Part shown: in pieces, positions 48,901 through 60,900 of the stretch
Numbering within the stretch: the first letter of the stretch is position 1
Layout of the letters: each line of letters starts with the position of its first letter
Source: Phytoseiulus persimilis
Taxonomy: Eukaryota > Arthropoda > Arachnida > Mesostigmata > Phytoseiidae
Direction of reading: 5' to 3'
NCBI GenBank assembly: GCA_037576195.1
Contig: CM075103.1
Span: 14,880,001-14,944,000, forward strand
Length of the DNA: 64,000 nucleotides
Position numbers and translations under genes: made by a program
Notes under the pieces: model-generated
Databases searched by the model: none
What the model was told of the DNA's origin: nothing
The model's input: only the letters and a program-made list of their open reading frames with translations

Positions 48901-51900
48901 TTCCCCCGTAATCGTCCCGTTCGCGCTGCCTGGAGGACGAACTACCATCTTACCGCACCTGGACCCTCGGTGGAAACATCTCTACGTCGAGACTGGAGAG
49001 TCAGTATCGAACGATGGCGGGCGGGAAACGCGGTGAAGGATAGGTCATCGTAACTGCCTCTGTTGTTCAACGTTTTCTTGAGATCGAGCCAGAATACGCC
49101 AGGATATGACTTCCTAGTTGGCATGATCGGAGTTAGCGAGAATTTCTCTAAATCAGGCAATCGCTGGAGGAGCTGTCGGTCGGTCGCCGGAGAGGGAACA
49201 GCACACAGAATAATTTTGGATTTTTAGCGCGCATTCGCTCCAGAGAGGCTGTTTCACGTTTTTTTCTCGTCTATAAAAGAATTATTGCGTGTTAGTTACA
49301 CGGTCTAATTTGGTTACACGGTTAGTTCTCGTGTATCGACTCCGGTTTGGCTTCACTCAAGACTTGGAACACGCACGGAGAGGGACTCTCCATTCTTCCG
49401 CGCGGTGTCCGACAGCCAATCAGACCAATAGAACTTGCCTAATATTCGAGGAGCGTCCATCCGCGTCCTACCTGACTGTGACGAGCCCGTTCATGAGCGA
49501 TTGCCCAGTTATTTCTTCAGATGGTCGATTCCCGCTTGCCCGTTAGAGATCGCCCGTCTATTGGAAGATGCCCGATTATTTTTTCAGATGTTTGAAACCC
49601 GCCTGCCTGTTAGAGATCGCCCGTCTGATAGAGCCCGCCCTACTGTTCGAGAGTTTACGGTATTCGCGAAAGAGCATGATTCGATTCTCTGTATATCATT
49701 GTTTGGCCGTGTTGAAAGCTTCTCCGCCACGACCTCCGCGCTCCTAGCTATGGCGCCAAACTTGAGTGGGATTTCCGACAATAACCGAGGCGAAGATTCG
49801 GAAGTTGTGGTTTGAGCCGGATCTGTGATCTTCTCCGCAATCTGGCTAGAACGACGGAGCAATTTCGAATTCGCTACAGTGCTCGAGGTTCGTCCGCTTG
49901 TTTGTTTGTCGAACAAACGCAATTGGGGAATGTTTACTCGGTCTTCTTACTTCACGGGAGCAGAGACTGCTACACACACGACGCAAAAGCAACATGTTGG
50001 ATTCGTCTCGGGAGAAGCTTTTCATGTTGAGCTCTTTGGCGGGATCCTCTTTCAGTACTTCCGAGCGAAACCGAACTGTGGTCGATCTCGGTGTTGTCGC
50101 CCCCTCGCTAGAGGAAGTAGCGGCAGGATCTACGGCTCCGATGGGAAGAGATGAAAAATCGAAGGGATACAGAGAGCGCCTCGGGAAGGGAATTACTGGG
50201 AATTGAGATTCGAAGCACAAATTATTCGAGGAGACGCATGAGTATTTCGAAAAACTCGACTGTCGGAATAAATCCGAAAAGCTTTTGCGTCGTTGGTTCG
50301 GATGGCGATTGCTCGGATGACCGCTGAAGAAACAAGGACAGCGCGATGCCGGAGTGGGCGACGACACATTGATATGACGATGCGTTCAGGAAGGCCTCCC
50401 ATCCAGGGAGACAGAGGGGCGAAGGGAGTCCAGCGGGAGCGATGTGACCCAATCTTATCACGGAGGACTTGCGCCGTAAGGGGAACTTCCGCGCGGAAAT
50501 CGACTAGGATGTCACCACAGAGAAAGACTGAGAGAACGGCAAGGCAAGGCGGAATTCCTCAGGACATAGAAATTCGCGAAGAAGAACGATAACACTGTCA
50601 TGCGTCCTGCCGCACTGGTCATTGTTGGAGGCTCAAAGGAGTTTTGCCCTTCTTCGTACAACGGAGCCCTCTCGGCCAACTCGGAGCGAAACAACGGGTC
50701 CGGTCCGAACGCAACCGGGAAGGAACAATGTCCGAGTCCCGCGAGTCAAATGCTCAGCCTCGTCGCAGTCGAGGCAATCGGCACGCTGACTTCTTTTCTT
50801 GCGCCGCTCACTCGCTACGGAGCTCGTAAAGAGTCGACGTTGAGGCGACACTAAAGAAGGAAAATGCCTCTGAATCAACGACGTTTTATGGCAACAGCCC
50901 GCACTCGTACAGCTGCCGCTGTTGGTACTGCTTTCAGCGCAGGCTAATCGCACATTGTACTCGCGTTCGGCCATCACGAACGGACGGGGGACGAATGGAC
51001 CAAACAAAGAGCACCGCAGAAGCAGCCGAGGCCTGACCGTCCCGTCCGACGGGAGCCTGTGTGCTCTGATAATGGTACCCGTCATCCGCGGAGTTGTTTT
51101 TGCTTTTGTGTGGGACATGATTGAGGCGCGCGTCGCAGGCGGAAGGTGCACGTCACGCGGAAATCTGCTCAAGTTGTTCGCTCTCGATCGCGGCTGCCTC
51201 GGAATGCAAATGCGTCATCCGCGCATCGGAGCCCGCTTGTCTGTCCAGACAGACAGACAGCCACCGCCGGCCGTCTCTCACATGTCCCAAGGAAAATCGG
51301 AGAGAGGGACTCATCGAACCCGAGAGGAATTTCGGAACGATCGATGGAATATTCTCGAGAATAACTCGACGGACGCCGCAGCCACTCGGTTTCCTCGCGC
51401 TTCACGCGTCTCGACGATTGCACGAACGGATTAGTCTCGTGTTCGCTAGAGTATGAGATCGAGGAACTCCTTGTAACCGGAGCTCGGCCGCTCTCCCGGA
51501 AACCGAGTCGCAGGGTCCCGACCGGAACCGACAGGGCCCCGAATAATTCGATATTTCTTTCCGCGCATTTTTCTGGACCCATTCCCGGAAGTCCCTGGTC
51601 CAGTGAGTCCTTCTCCCGGAACGTGAAGCCTCCCTCGTGGCGCATTGACGGAGATTCGTACTCCGTCTCAACACGTGTCGGAAATGTGGTAACAACGTTG
51701 TCCATAATCAACTCGCTCTCCGCGCGAGACGGCTGTAGCCATGAGGCAGTTGAATAACAGACACCCGATTTCCCATGGGCTTCAATAATGGCTCAGAGAC
51801 TAACGCTGTGCGCCGAGTGCTCATGAAGACCGAACTCGCGAGGTGCGCGAACAATTAAGATTCTCCGAACGCTCCCGTGTTCGTGACAACCGGTTTGAAA

Positions 51901-54900
51901 ACTGTTGGACGGTCCGAATCGGATGAGGACCCCTGGCGGGATGAGCAGAACGGCACGACGTCCATGCGGGTCCCCCCGACACTTGCTCACATGAGCACTG
52001 ACGTGACTCTGGTATGCATGGGGTCCCGCGTGGCGAAGAAATTCCCACATTGAGAAATACTGCGCGCCGACCGAGCACAGGAGGATGGTGTGGAACCGTC
52101 CAGGAACGAACTACGACAGACATTTGGTCGCTAGACCTTCACTAGGACCGGCGTAGCGGAAGTGAGACCATCGATAAGGAACAAGGACTTCCTCTCCGTA
52201 ACGAATGAACACGAAATGCCTCATTGTTACCTGCGGTAACGCCGGCGAGGGAAGACCAGGAAGTCGATTTCGTTTTTTATCAGACTGATAATCTATCTAT
52301 CTGCTTCTGCGGATGAGTCGGTTCCTCGCGTGCGCGGCTAGTAATATCGAATCACCGCTGGAGTCAGGAGCAACTCCAGACACTGGATCACCGTCGCACA
52401 GCCGAAGGTTCCGAGACGGTGACGACTTGCTTGATGGAATGTGAACGATCCTGGATGAAATTCCAGACCCTACATCCAAGGACGCGATCACTGATCGGGC
52501 TCCATAGCTAAATGGGAACGACTCGTCGACTCTCGGTAGCTCTCGCGGTGGCTGATGGGAAGAACGATAAAAACCATGTCAAGTCCGGAGCCGGGACGAG
52601 CCGCAGTTTTTGAAGGATCGGGAGAATCCTTGTTGATGGATACGGTGGTCTTCTGCATGAGCCTATTCCGAGCTGCGTTCGCTTCAAGCACACAGGATCC
52701 CGAGCTCCACCGTACTTTGGGGAAGTCCTCGCCTCAAGATGAATGATATTCAGACTTCGGTCCGATCTGACCGGCTCATCCAGCTGCGGCAGCAGCGAGC
52801 CTCCCACCGGATCGAAAATGGCGGGATCTCTACCCGAATCAGGTTCAGAACTCTGGCTGCCAATAAAACACCAGGCCATGGATAGCTCAAGGAAACTGGA
52901 CCGTCCGAGGTCGCGCTGTCCGAAGCTCGCGAGGAACAGGATCACCATGCTTGGTGATTTTCAGCGCCGGAGCAACGCAGCCGTTCCTTCTCGTCCACCC
53001 GCATCGTCCGCCGGAGCATCTTACGGACCCTGGCAACGTTCAATGATATCGCTTCCCCCACGGAGCTCGATCACTAGTTCATTTCGAGCATTCGTGAGAA
53101 CATGAACTGCTCAAGTATCGTGGGAGAGCTGGCGCAGTTGGAGGGACTCTCGCTCCGTTGGAGCTACACCTGACGTACCCACTCTGAGAATAGTTTCTGT
53201 GAATTCCCCCTCGCAGATCCCGGCACCGGGGGCTGACAGGCCCGCGGCGTCGAGCCTACGCCGAAAGGGGCCGCGGTCAGTCACCCGACAAAGAAAAACT
53301 AGGGGACGAAGTGTGCAGTTTTGAGCTCCACGAGGTTTGCTCTCGTTCGTGTGGCTTCCGGGGCTGACTCGATTCTCAGAAGAAGATCTTCCTTCAATTC
53401 TTCATATTTGAATCTTCTTTTACGTCGATGAGGAACCTGTTCTGATGGGTATCCTCGCGCCTGTTCACTCAGAAGCCTGTACTTCAATCGCCGTTGTAGC
53501 AATGAATATGATTCCGTTCTGATCATACTTTCGTGCCTGATCCGGATCAAATCTGAATTCTGAAATAGACCATTGGGTGGAGATGCAAGAAGTTCTGCTC
53601 GCTCTAAACCTCCCACTAATCGTGGCAGCTTTTTCCAGCGGAAGTGGTCCGGCTAAAGAGGTGGAAGTATCGACTGGTGAATCGATTTTGTCTCAAAGTA
53701 GGAGGAGTATCTCTATTGTTCGTTTACTATGTCTATGAACCACTTCCTGAATCGACTTTGGCTCAGTCAACTCACACGATAAAATTTTGTTTCGAGCTGG
53801 ATATCGTTAGCACTGATTTCACAGAATCGGGGAGATACATGATTCTCCGCTGGAAAGGATATTTTTATGCGGGGGGATGACGATAACATCGTATTCACGT
53901 TCGCTGGCTTCAACATATCTATTCTCGGTATTCGTCGATATACGGTCAGATCCTTACAACTCACAAGGTTCAGACCTATGAGTGGACGGTTCCCAAGCAC
54001 GCGGAAGTCAAGAGTGCTTCCCTCGCGCAAATCCCTGTGATTCGAAGAAGCCAAGCTCAAAACTTGGAACCGTTTCCCTTCGAAACACTCTCACTGAATC
54101 GGCCACAAACCATCAACTCGGCACTTCCATCGTCTTTCGGTCGTATTTCGATCCCGCAAACTTCAAAGCTAAGGAGCAACGACTGTATGTTTTGCACACA
54201 ATGTGTCCATCCCTGCTCGGGATCGAATGCACAGAGCTCCTCCGGGTACCTCGAGCACGATGAGAGAGAAAGCCATACGGCCGGAGATTCTTGCTGGCGT
54301 CGATGCGAGAGAAGCTACAGTAGATTACAAGCCGATTGAGATGGCAAATCGAGTCGAGCTCAAGGTCCCACAAACGATAAGGGATCGCGAAAGACCGATT
54401 TTCTGTCGTAGACGGTGATACTTTGTGCGTCGAGAACGATCCTCGTCTGAGCCAGATAAACTCGTCCAAACCATAGGTGCGCATAAGTGGGGCCGCTCCC
54501 GTGAGACAGGATTGGAAGAGGTTATGGTTGTTCGAGCAGTCTGAAGAGCAAAGGCTCGCACACAGCCCGCCGGGATAATTGCTTCATCTTGGAAAGGCAG
54601 GCAACTCAATCAGTCCACTGCCGACTGGCCATTTTGCTGCCGGAGACGGGACACAATGGCGGCAGTTTCCGCCAGCTTTTCGATGGACACAATTCGTTCG
54701 GCCGACCGCTGCGAGAGACGAGATCCGCGGACCAGGTCGCGCCGTCGGTGTCGAGCCGCTCAAAAGCTCCGGGCATTCAGTTGGAGCGAAGCGGGAGCCC
54801 GAACGGGGAGCCAGGCTCGAAACCCGCGGACAACGTTGTGATAGGAATTTTCTCGGACAGGAACGACAGATAACCCCAGTGTACGTGGGTTCTCGCCGGT

Positions 54901-57900
54901 AGAATCAATTTCTCACAATTAAATTCCGTGATTCGTCAGTGGGGTCGCTTTCAACCGCGAATCACAACAAAACGAGGCAAACCGGTTCCCCGCTCAGAGG
55001 GATCCGTTGGAACGTCTTTAGCCGTTGTATGCGCTGCGGTTTGGCGTCCGTTCGAGCGTGGTGGTAACGAACGCCGGGCGGGAGTCTCCCCCGCTGGAAG
55101 TTTCGCTCTGGGAGAATTGCCCCGTTTAAAGTTCACTCGCTCGAGCTGATCCGATAGCCGACGCCACCGTTGTTATCAAAGCTCCGGGAGTTGGCGTGTT
55201 TGTGGATTAGCCGACGAAGCAATTTATTACGCGACCGAGGCCGAACGGCTCGGAAGCCCAGCAATGATCCCACGTAATTGAGGGTCCTCCGGGTCACTCT
55301 GAATCAATCGCCCCCGTCATAGACGCTGGAGCTCTCCCCGCAGGGAATCTGCTCCAGCATGAGGTGGATCCGGAGTTGAAATCGTCCGTCGGCGGCCCCG
55401 TTCCTCCGAACTCAAAAGCATCTCTTGCGCTCCTGGCCGGAGTTGATTCGTCTAGTGAATAGGCTCGACGAGTCGCTCCCGCTAAAAACTCGTCAGAACG
55501 ACTGTGATTAACCCGCGCCAGTCTATTCAGCGGAATCTTCCGCACAAAGCGCAGCTGATTGCCCGAGGCCGAAGGGAAAAGCGGACGGAAGGAGAACGAT
55601 AGAATCAATGAATGCCTCCCCGGCATCATGGCACGCCGCCATCGCATAAATCAGAAACGCTTGGTGTCCAGAGCCGCAAGTGGAAGTCGATCGTAAACGC
55701 CGTCGCCGTCACTGGCACCGTTTTAAACCGTCTGAAAAAGGAAAAATGGAGCTGCCGGCTCCGGGACGAATCGACTCTCGACTCCAATAGGAGGATTTTT
55801 TAGTTTGCCGCTGCTAGAAGGAGCCCCCCGCGAGGAGGGAAGCCGGGAATAGGAGGAGAACGCCGAGAGGACAACCGCGACGAAAAGCCAATTGTCCGGA
55901 AGGAGAATTCAGACCCGCCCGATGGTGTCGACTGCGGCAACTGCCGTTCCGTCAGGGGTGGAAAGCCTTTCGCCCTCGTCTCCCCGACCAGGTGACGGCT
56001 CATTTGACCGGAGTCGATTCGCGGAGGGTTTGAGCCGAGCGCTGAACGCGGTCTGCACGTGCGTATCCGCGTGTTTCTACTACAGACACATTGACATTGT
56101 GTCTAGCGGTACTTCGGAAAGTATGCTGGAGTTTCGAAACCTATCTTATGCTTGCATGGTTCCTTTCCCCCCGCCAGGGGAGCGAAGCCGGAGTCGGCCC
56201 CCGAGGCCTCTGAACCGCAAGGCGGACCTTCTGTTTCTCGCCCACGCGTGTTGCTCGGACTGGACGTCTTCTGCGAGGCCGACGCGGAGCAGTAGCTCCT
56301 GCTTCCGATAGCGAGCTCTGCTCCGAATGTAGCCGAGCTGAACGAGTCAAAGCCCTGAGACGTCGAACCTCGCATTTCCTCTTCGATCAAAACGAAAACT
56401 TGCCGATGCAGAAAGTCGATGCTGGGACAGTGGTGGGAGAAGTTCGAGAAGAGAAATGCGCGACGTTGCGGATGAGTTCTTTCTAGGTCGTGTTTTCCTC
56501 ACGTCAGACGTTTTCTACGTATGACACTACTTGTCTTCTGTCGGCCTAGCTCTGCGATTCCCTTGTTTGCCCTCGCTTTCCGAGATTCCTCAGAAGAATG
56601 GCTCCTGTTCCGTGGCGAATTATTCATAGCTCACCGGAGTTCGCTGCATAGCGATGCGGAACATTTTCGGTTGGATTCCGAGATGTGTTCTGGAGAAATA
56701 TGCCGAATCCCCGCGAAGTTTCCATGAATCCCGACGAAACCACATTCCGATCGCGGATCCGAAGCCCGACTGCGCATCACGAAACGTCTCTGCGCGAACA
56801 ACAGATTCTCGTCGAGCACTCGGAAGGCCAAGCGACCCCGACGATTCGGTCGTTGAGATTCTGGCCGCTGGTTTCGTTCTCTCGGCCAAACACAAAGCGC
56901 GCAAGTGAGGTTTTCGTTTGACGGAACTCACTCGGCCTGACGGAAGCTCGAAGCATTCATCAGTTTTGCGGATGGACCCTCACTTATTCATTCGCGCAGT
57001 CAAGCGGAAAGCAGCCTGAGTGTTGCTTTTCAACTCTGTTAGTCTGTTTCTCTGAGTCCGCCGGCCGTTCACTCAGTCAAATGGTTCTTTTCTGACGTCA
57101 TCGTCCTCCCAGGCGGTTCGTCGGACGATGTTCTGCCCACATTATTCGCGTGTCGACGGGTTCCGACTCGAGCCGCGCATCCGCTCCCCGCGCGTCCAGC
57201 TCATCGGCTGCGAGCGAACGCAAGCAAGCCTCCTCCTCCGATGTTGTTCTCCGCTGGGAAAAGACGAATTCCAAATGATCAGCTCCTCCCGCCGTGTTCA
57301 TCAAAGTCCTCCGGTTGACTCACACGCATTGCTCGACAACAAATTGCGACGCGAAGTCGAAGGCGGGTCCGGCGGGTATCATCAGCTCAAAGATCGAACC
57401 CTTCGTAGAAATGCTCTTATCTTCCAAAAGTGCTTCTGACACTCCCAATTCTATCACTGCGGCCGTGCCCCCAGTCGGTTCGTCGAGCTCCTGAAACATC
57501 AGCTTTCTCACGTCTGGTGGATTTCCCGCTGCATCTTTTACAAAGGAGCATACTCGCCGACTTCGGGTGACTCAATGCTCAGCCTGATCGATGTTAATGT
57601 CGGGTCTGACACGCTTGCGGTTCGCGGAGGCGGATCCGTCATGTCGGATGGATTAAGCTGTGGTCGGCATCGAACGTTGCCGAGGTCATCGCTGCCGACA
57701 GAACAAGCTCCGTTCGATCTCATTACAACCCTGAGTGTGCTCTTGCATTGAGAGACTTTCTACGTCAGAGGTGCACAGCCCAAACAGCGGATACAAACCC
57801 GGAACGCGTCTTGCATCATCATGAAGCTCGCGATACCGGAATGCTCACACGGATATTATCGATGGACACGCGTCTTAGGAAAGCCGCCACTCAGCCGTCG

Positions 57901-60900
57901 CAGTGAGGCGTTCAACGCGGGTCGCATGTCCACCCGATTCAACCTCGCTCTTAATTTGTGGCGATTTCCACCCCAGACGGATCCCGGGAGCGGGAGCGCG
58001 ACGTAACGAGCCCCGGAACGTTTCGAACTCACAACGTGGGAGAGCGAGTGAATGCAGTGCTCCGCAAGTTCCCCCTCAAGAACACGTCTGCCCATTTCGT
58101 GTGAATCTGTTCGGCGACTCGTCGGTGCAGATTCAACCGTTCAGTAGCGGGGCTTAGGTCGGCTCAGACAAGAAAAACCGAGGGAGTTCGTCTCTGTGGG
58201 GGACCGTGCCCGTCGGAACAAAGTGAGCCGAGCCCCACTGGGACCGATCAGGGCACTCAGCAGTGGTCATCATCAAGCTACCGAACTGGAGACGGCGCTC
58301 TTTTGAAGCCTTCTCCCTCGAATGCCGACGACTCCCACAATGGACTCACCGCGAGCGGTCCAATCGACCCACAAACAGCCGCGTTCTTGAGCTTGACTCC
58401 GTGTGAGTTGTTATTTTTTGTTTATTTTTTCAGATTTTCTATTTTTTCATTTTTTTTCTATATCATTCTTTCTCTTCTTTCATTTTTCCTCCCAGACTGT
58501 CTGGACGCAGTCTGGAAGAGAACCGCGCGCTGGAACATTTGACCACATATTCCTGAGGCCAGACTCCATGTGCCGAGAGAATGAATGCGATTCTCGAAAA
58601 GAATCCCGTTTGAAACGATCCTGAGGAAGACTGCGAGCGTGTCTCCAAGACACGACCGTCGTAGAAACCTAGCGAAACGCCAACGTCAGCGGCTCTTCAA
58701 GCGGCGGCGAAAATGGCGAACGAGACCCCGGGACAGCCGGTCCTCCTCGAGGCCGGGCGGGTGGGGACGAGAGGGCGTTGAAATGAAGCGAAACCGTGCG
58801 CGGTTGATGCCTCCGACAGGCTGTCATTTGGGCACTGGATACCGCTCGCAGAAACCACTGTTACCCGGCGGCAGAGCTGTATTTGGTGTGACTTAGTTTC
58901 CCGTCTGGAGGTCGTCAGAAATACAAAAGACGTTCCAAAACTGCAGAGCGAGTCGACGGCCGTGAGCAGGCTAAATCCTCGAATGCGCCTCCGAAATTGT
59001 CCTCCAGGGCCATCTCGACATCTTATTACAACTGCGGTAGGATACCGGGCGTAACCTATTGGGAGCGGGCGAGCCGACAGCTATCTGTTTGTCCGCGTAG
59101 CGGGTGGATAAAAGCCGTCCTGAACGAGGTCTACGGGGACGAGTACCACAGGACGGCTGGAATCCGGACCGGGGGTTCCATGTCCTGAGTTTCTGGCTCG
59201 GAAACTTCCTGAACCGCGGTCAGGTGCGTTCCAGATTCCGTCGTCGGGAAGCACGCACTCGGGGGTCTCGATCTCTGACCGCGGCCTTTGAAGCTCCTGT
59301 TCCGTCGCGAAGGAACCGACGAGCTTGTCACGTGCCGAGCTCTCGTAGGAGTCGATGCGCGGAAACTGATTTATCGGAACGCAGTGTGCTCACCCCCAAC
59401 CGGTCGGAGCCGAAGATCTCAGAATTTTTCCCGAAATCGTCGCGCGCGCAAATTCTCGCCGACAAACCGGTTGCTGTTGCTAGGGCGAGCGGCGGGGGCA
59501 GGGCCGAGAGTCTCCTGTGGCCTCTCTACAATCTTCTCGTTGATAACCACGTACACGTCTTGAGCTCTTTATCACGCACCGTATTCACGAGACGTAACCC
59601 TTTTGTGCCTCGAGCTCCTTTCGCTTGAAACGTACTAATGTTTCAGCAAGATCCGTGGGTTGCATACGGGTCACAAAGGCGGGGACTGACGGTCAGATAC
59701 GCGCGCGCGCACGCACGCACGAGCGCGTCGGCAAAGCCTTTAGGAAGTTCGCACGCAGAGCCCTCGGTCCCTGAATGCGCTTCAAAACTCGAGACTGATC
59801 TCAATCAAGCTCTTGATGCGCCCCTGTCAGCTGAGTCGGCGAATTCGAACCCTGGTTGCTGGATCCGGGTCGACGCTCCGGCCTTTTTCCATCCGCCCCG
59901 AGCCGCGTTCCTCACGGCCGAAGGCGCCGCGACCCCGTGGAGTGTCTCGTTCTGACCCAGAAACTAAAATTTGAGCGTTGTGTCTTCCCTACCCGGGTTA
60001 TCTAGGAGCTATGGGCTATGAACCTATTTGCCATGGTTCTTCTGGGAGAGCCGGCATGCCGCACCGAGAGAACAGCGCAATAATAAGGCCGCCCGAGTCT
60101 CATTCGGTATGCCTCTAGGGAGCGGAGACCCCCTTGACCGACGTGACCTCTAGGGTCCCCCTTTTCTCATAATGTCAAATGCGGGGGCCCGAAACTTCAC
60201 GGAAATAATCACCTGTCAAGAAACCTGGCCCGCAGTCAGAAATCTCACTTCCCCTTTGGGACTTGACGAACATAATTAGGACGTTCATTCTGGGTGCGCG
60301 GATGTAGACTTCATTTGCACCTCTATTGTTGTCCCTCGTCATGTTGACGTACATTATCCTAGAAAACGAGTGGACACGCACGTCAAATGTGACCGCAGAG
60401 CGCCCTAACCTGCAATCCGGAGACTCCTACCGAAGAATCTCTCCGATCTGGAGCTAGCTCCTCCAACATAGGACCGAGGTTTGCGAGTACAACATGAAAA
60501 CAGAGTCGGATTTCTGACGAGAAAAAAGGCTGGAATACGTTCTGATTTCAACCTGTGTATGTTCGGGCGACCACAGTCGTATCTTGTTTGTGCTCCGGTG
60601 TCTCGAGTTGAAACCCGAAATTCCGTATTCGACATGATCGGTTTCCCCCGAAACCGCGAACATTCCGCGATCGAGAGTCATCAGATTTAATTTGGGAACC
60701 TTTGCGGTATCGTTTGCTCTAGGATTGTTGAATGCTCCTCCTCAACAATTTATATAGTCTGAAGAGTTCCTAAATAGTTAAGAATATCCAGGTGTATGGC
60801 TTCATCCCCAGCTCCCTCCGGTTGTGATCCGAGGATCGCCTCTCCTTTTCTCCTGCTCCAACTCTATTCCACAACTCCTCTATCCAGGAGGGGGGGTGAT

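Noticed and set aside
51169-51711. 180-codon open frame on the minus strand
   Set aside because: No recognisable domain or splice structure, and it overlaps a similar-sized frame on the plus strand.
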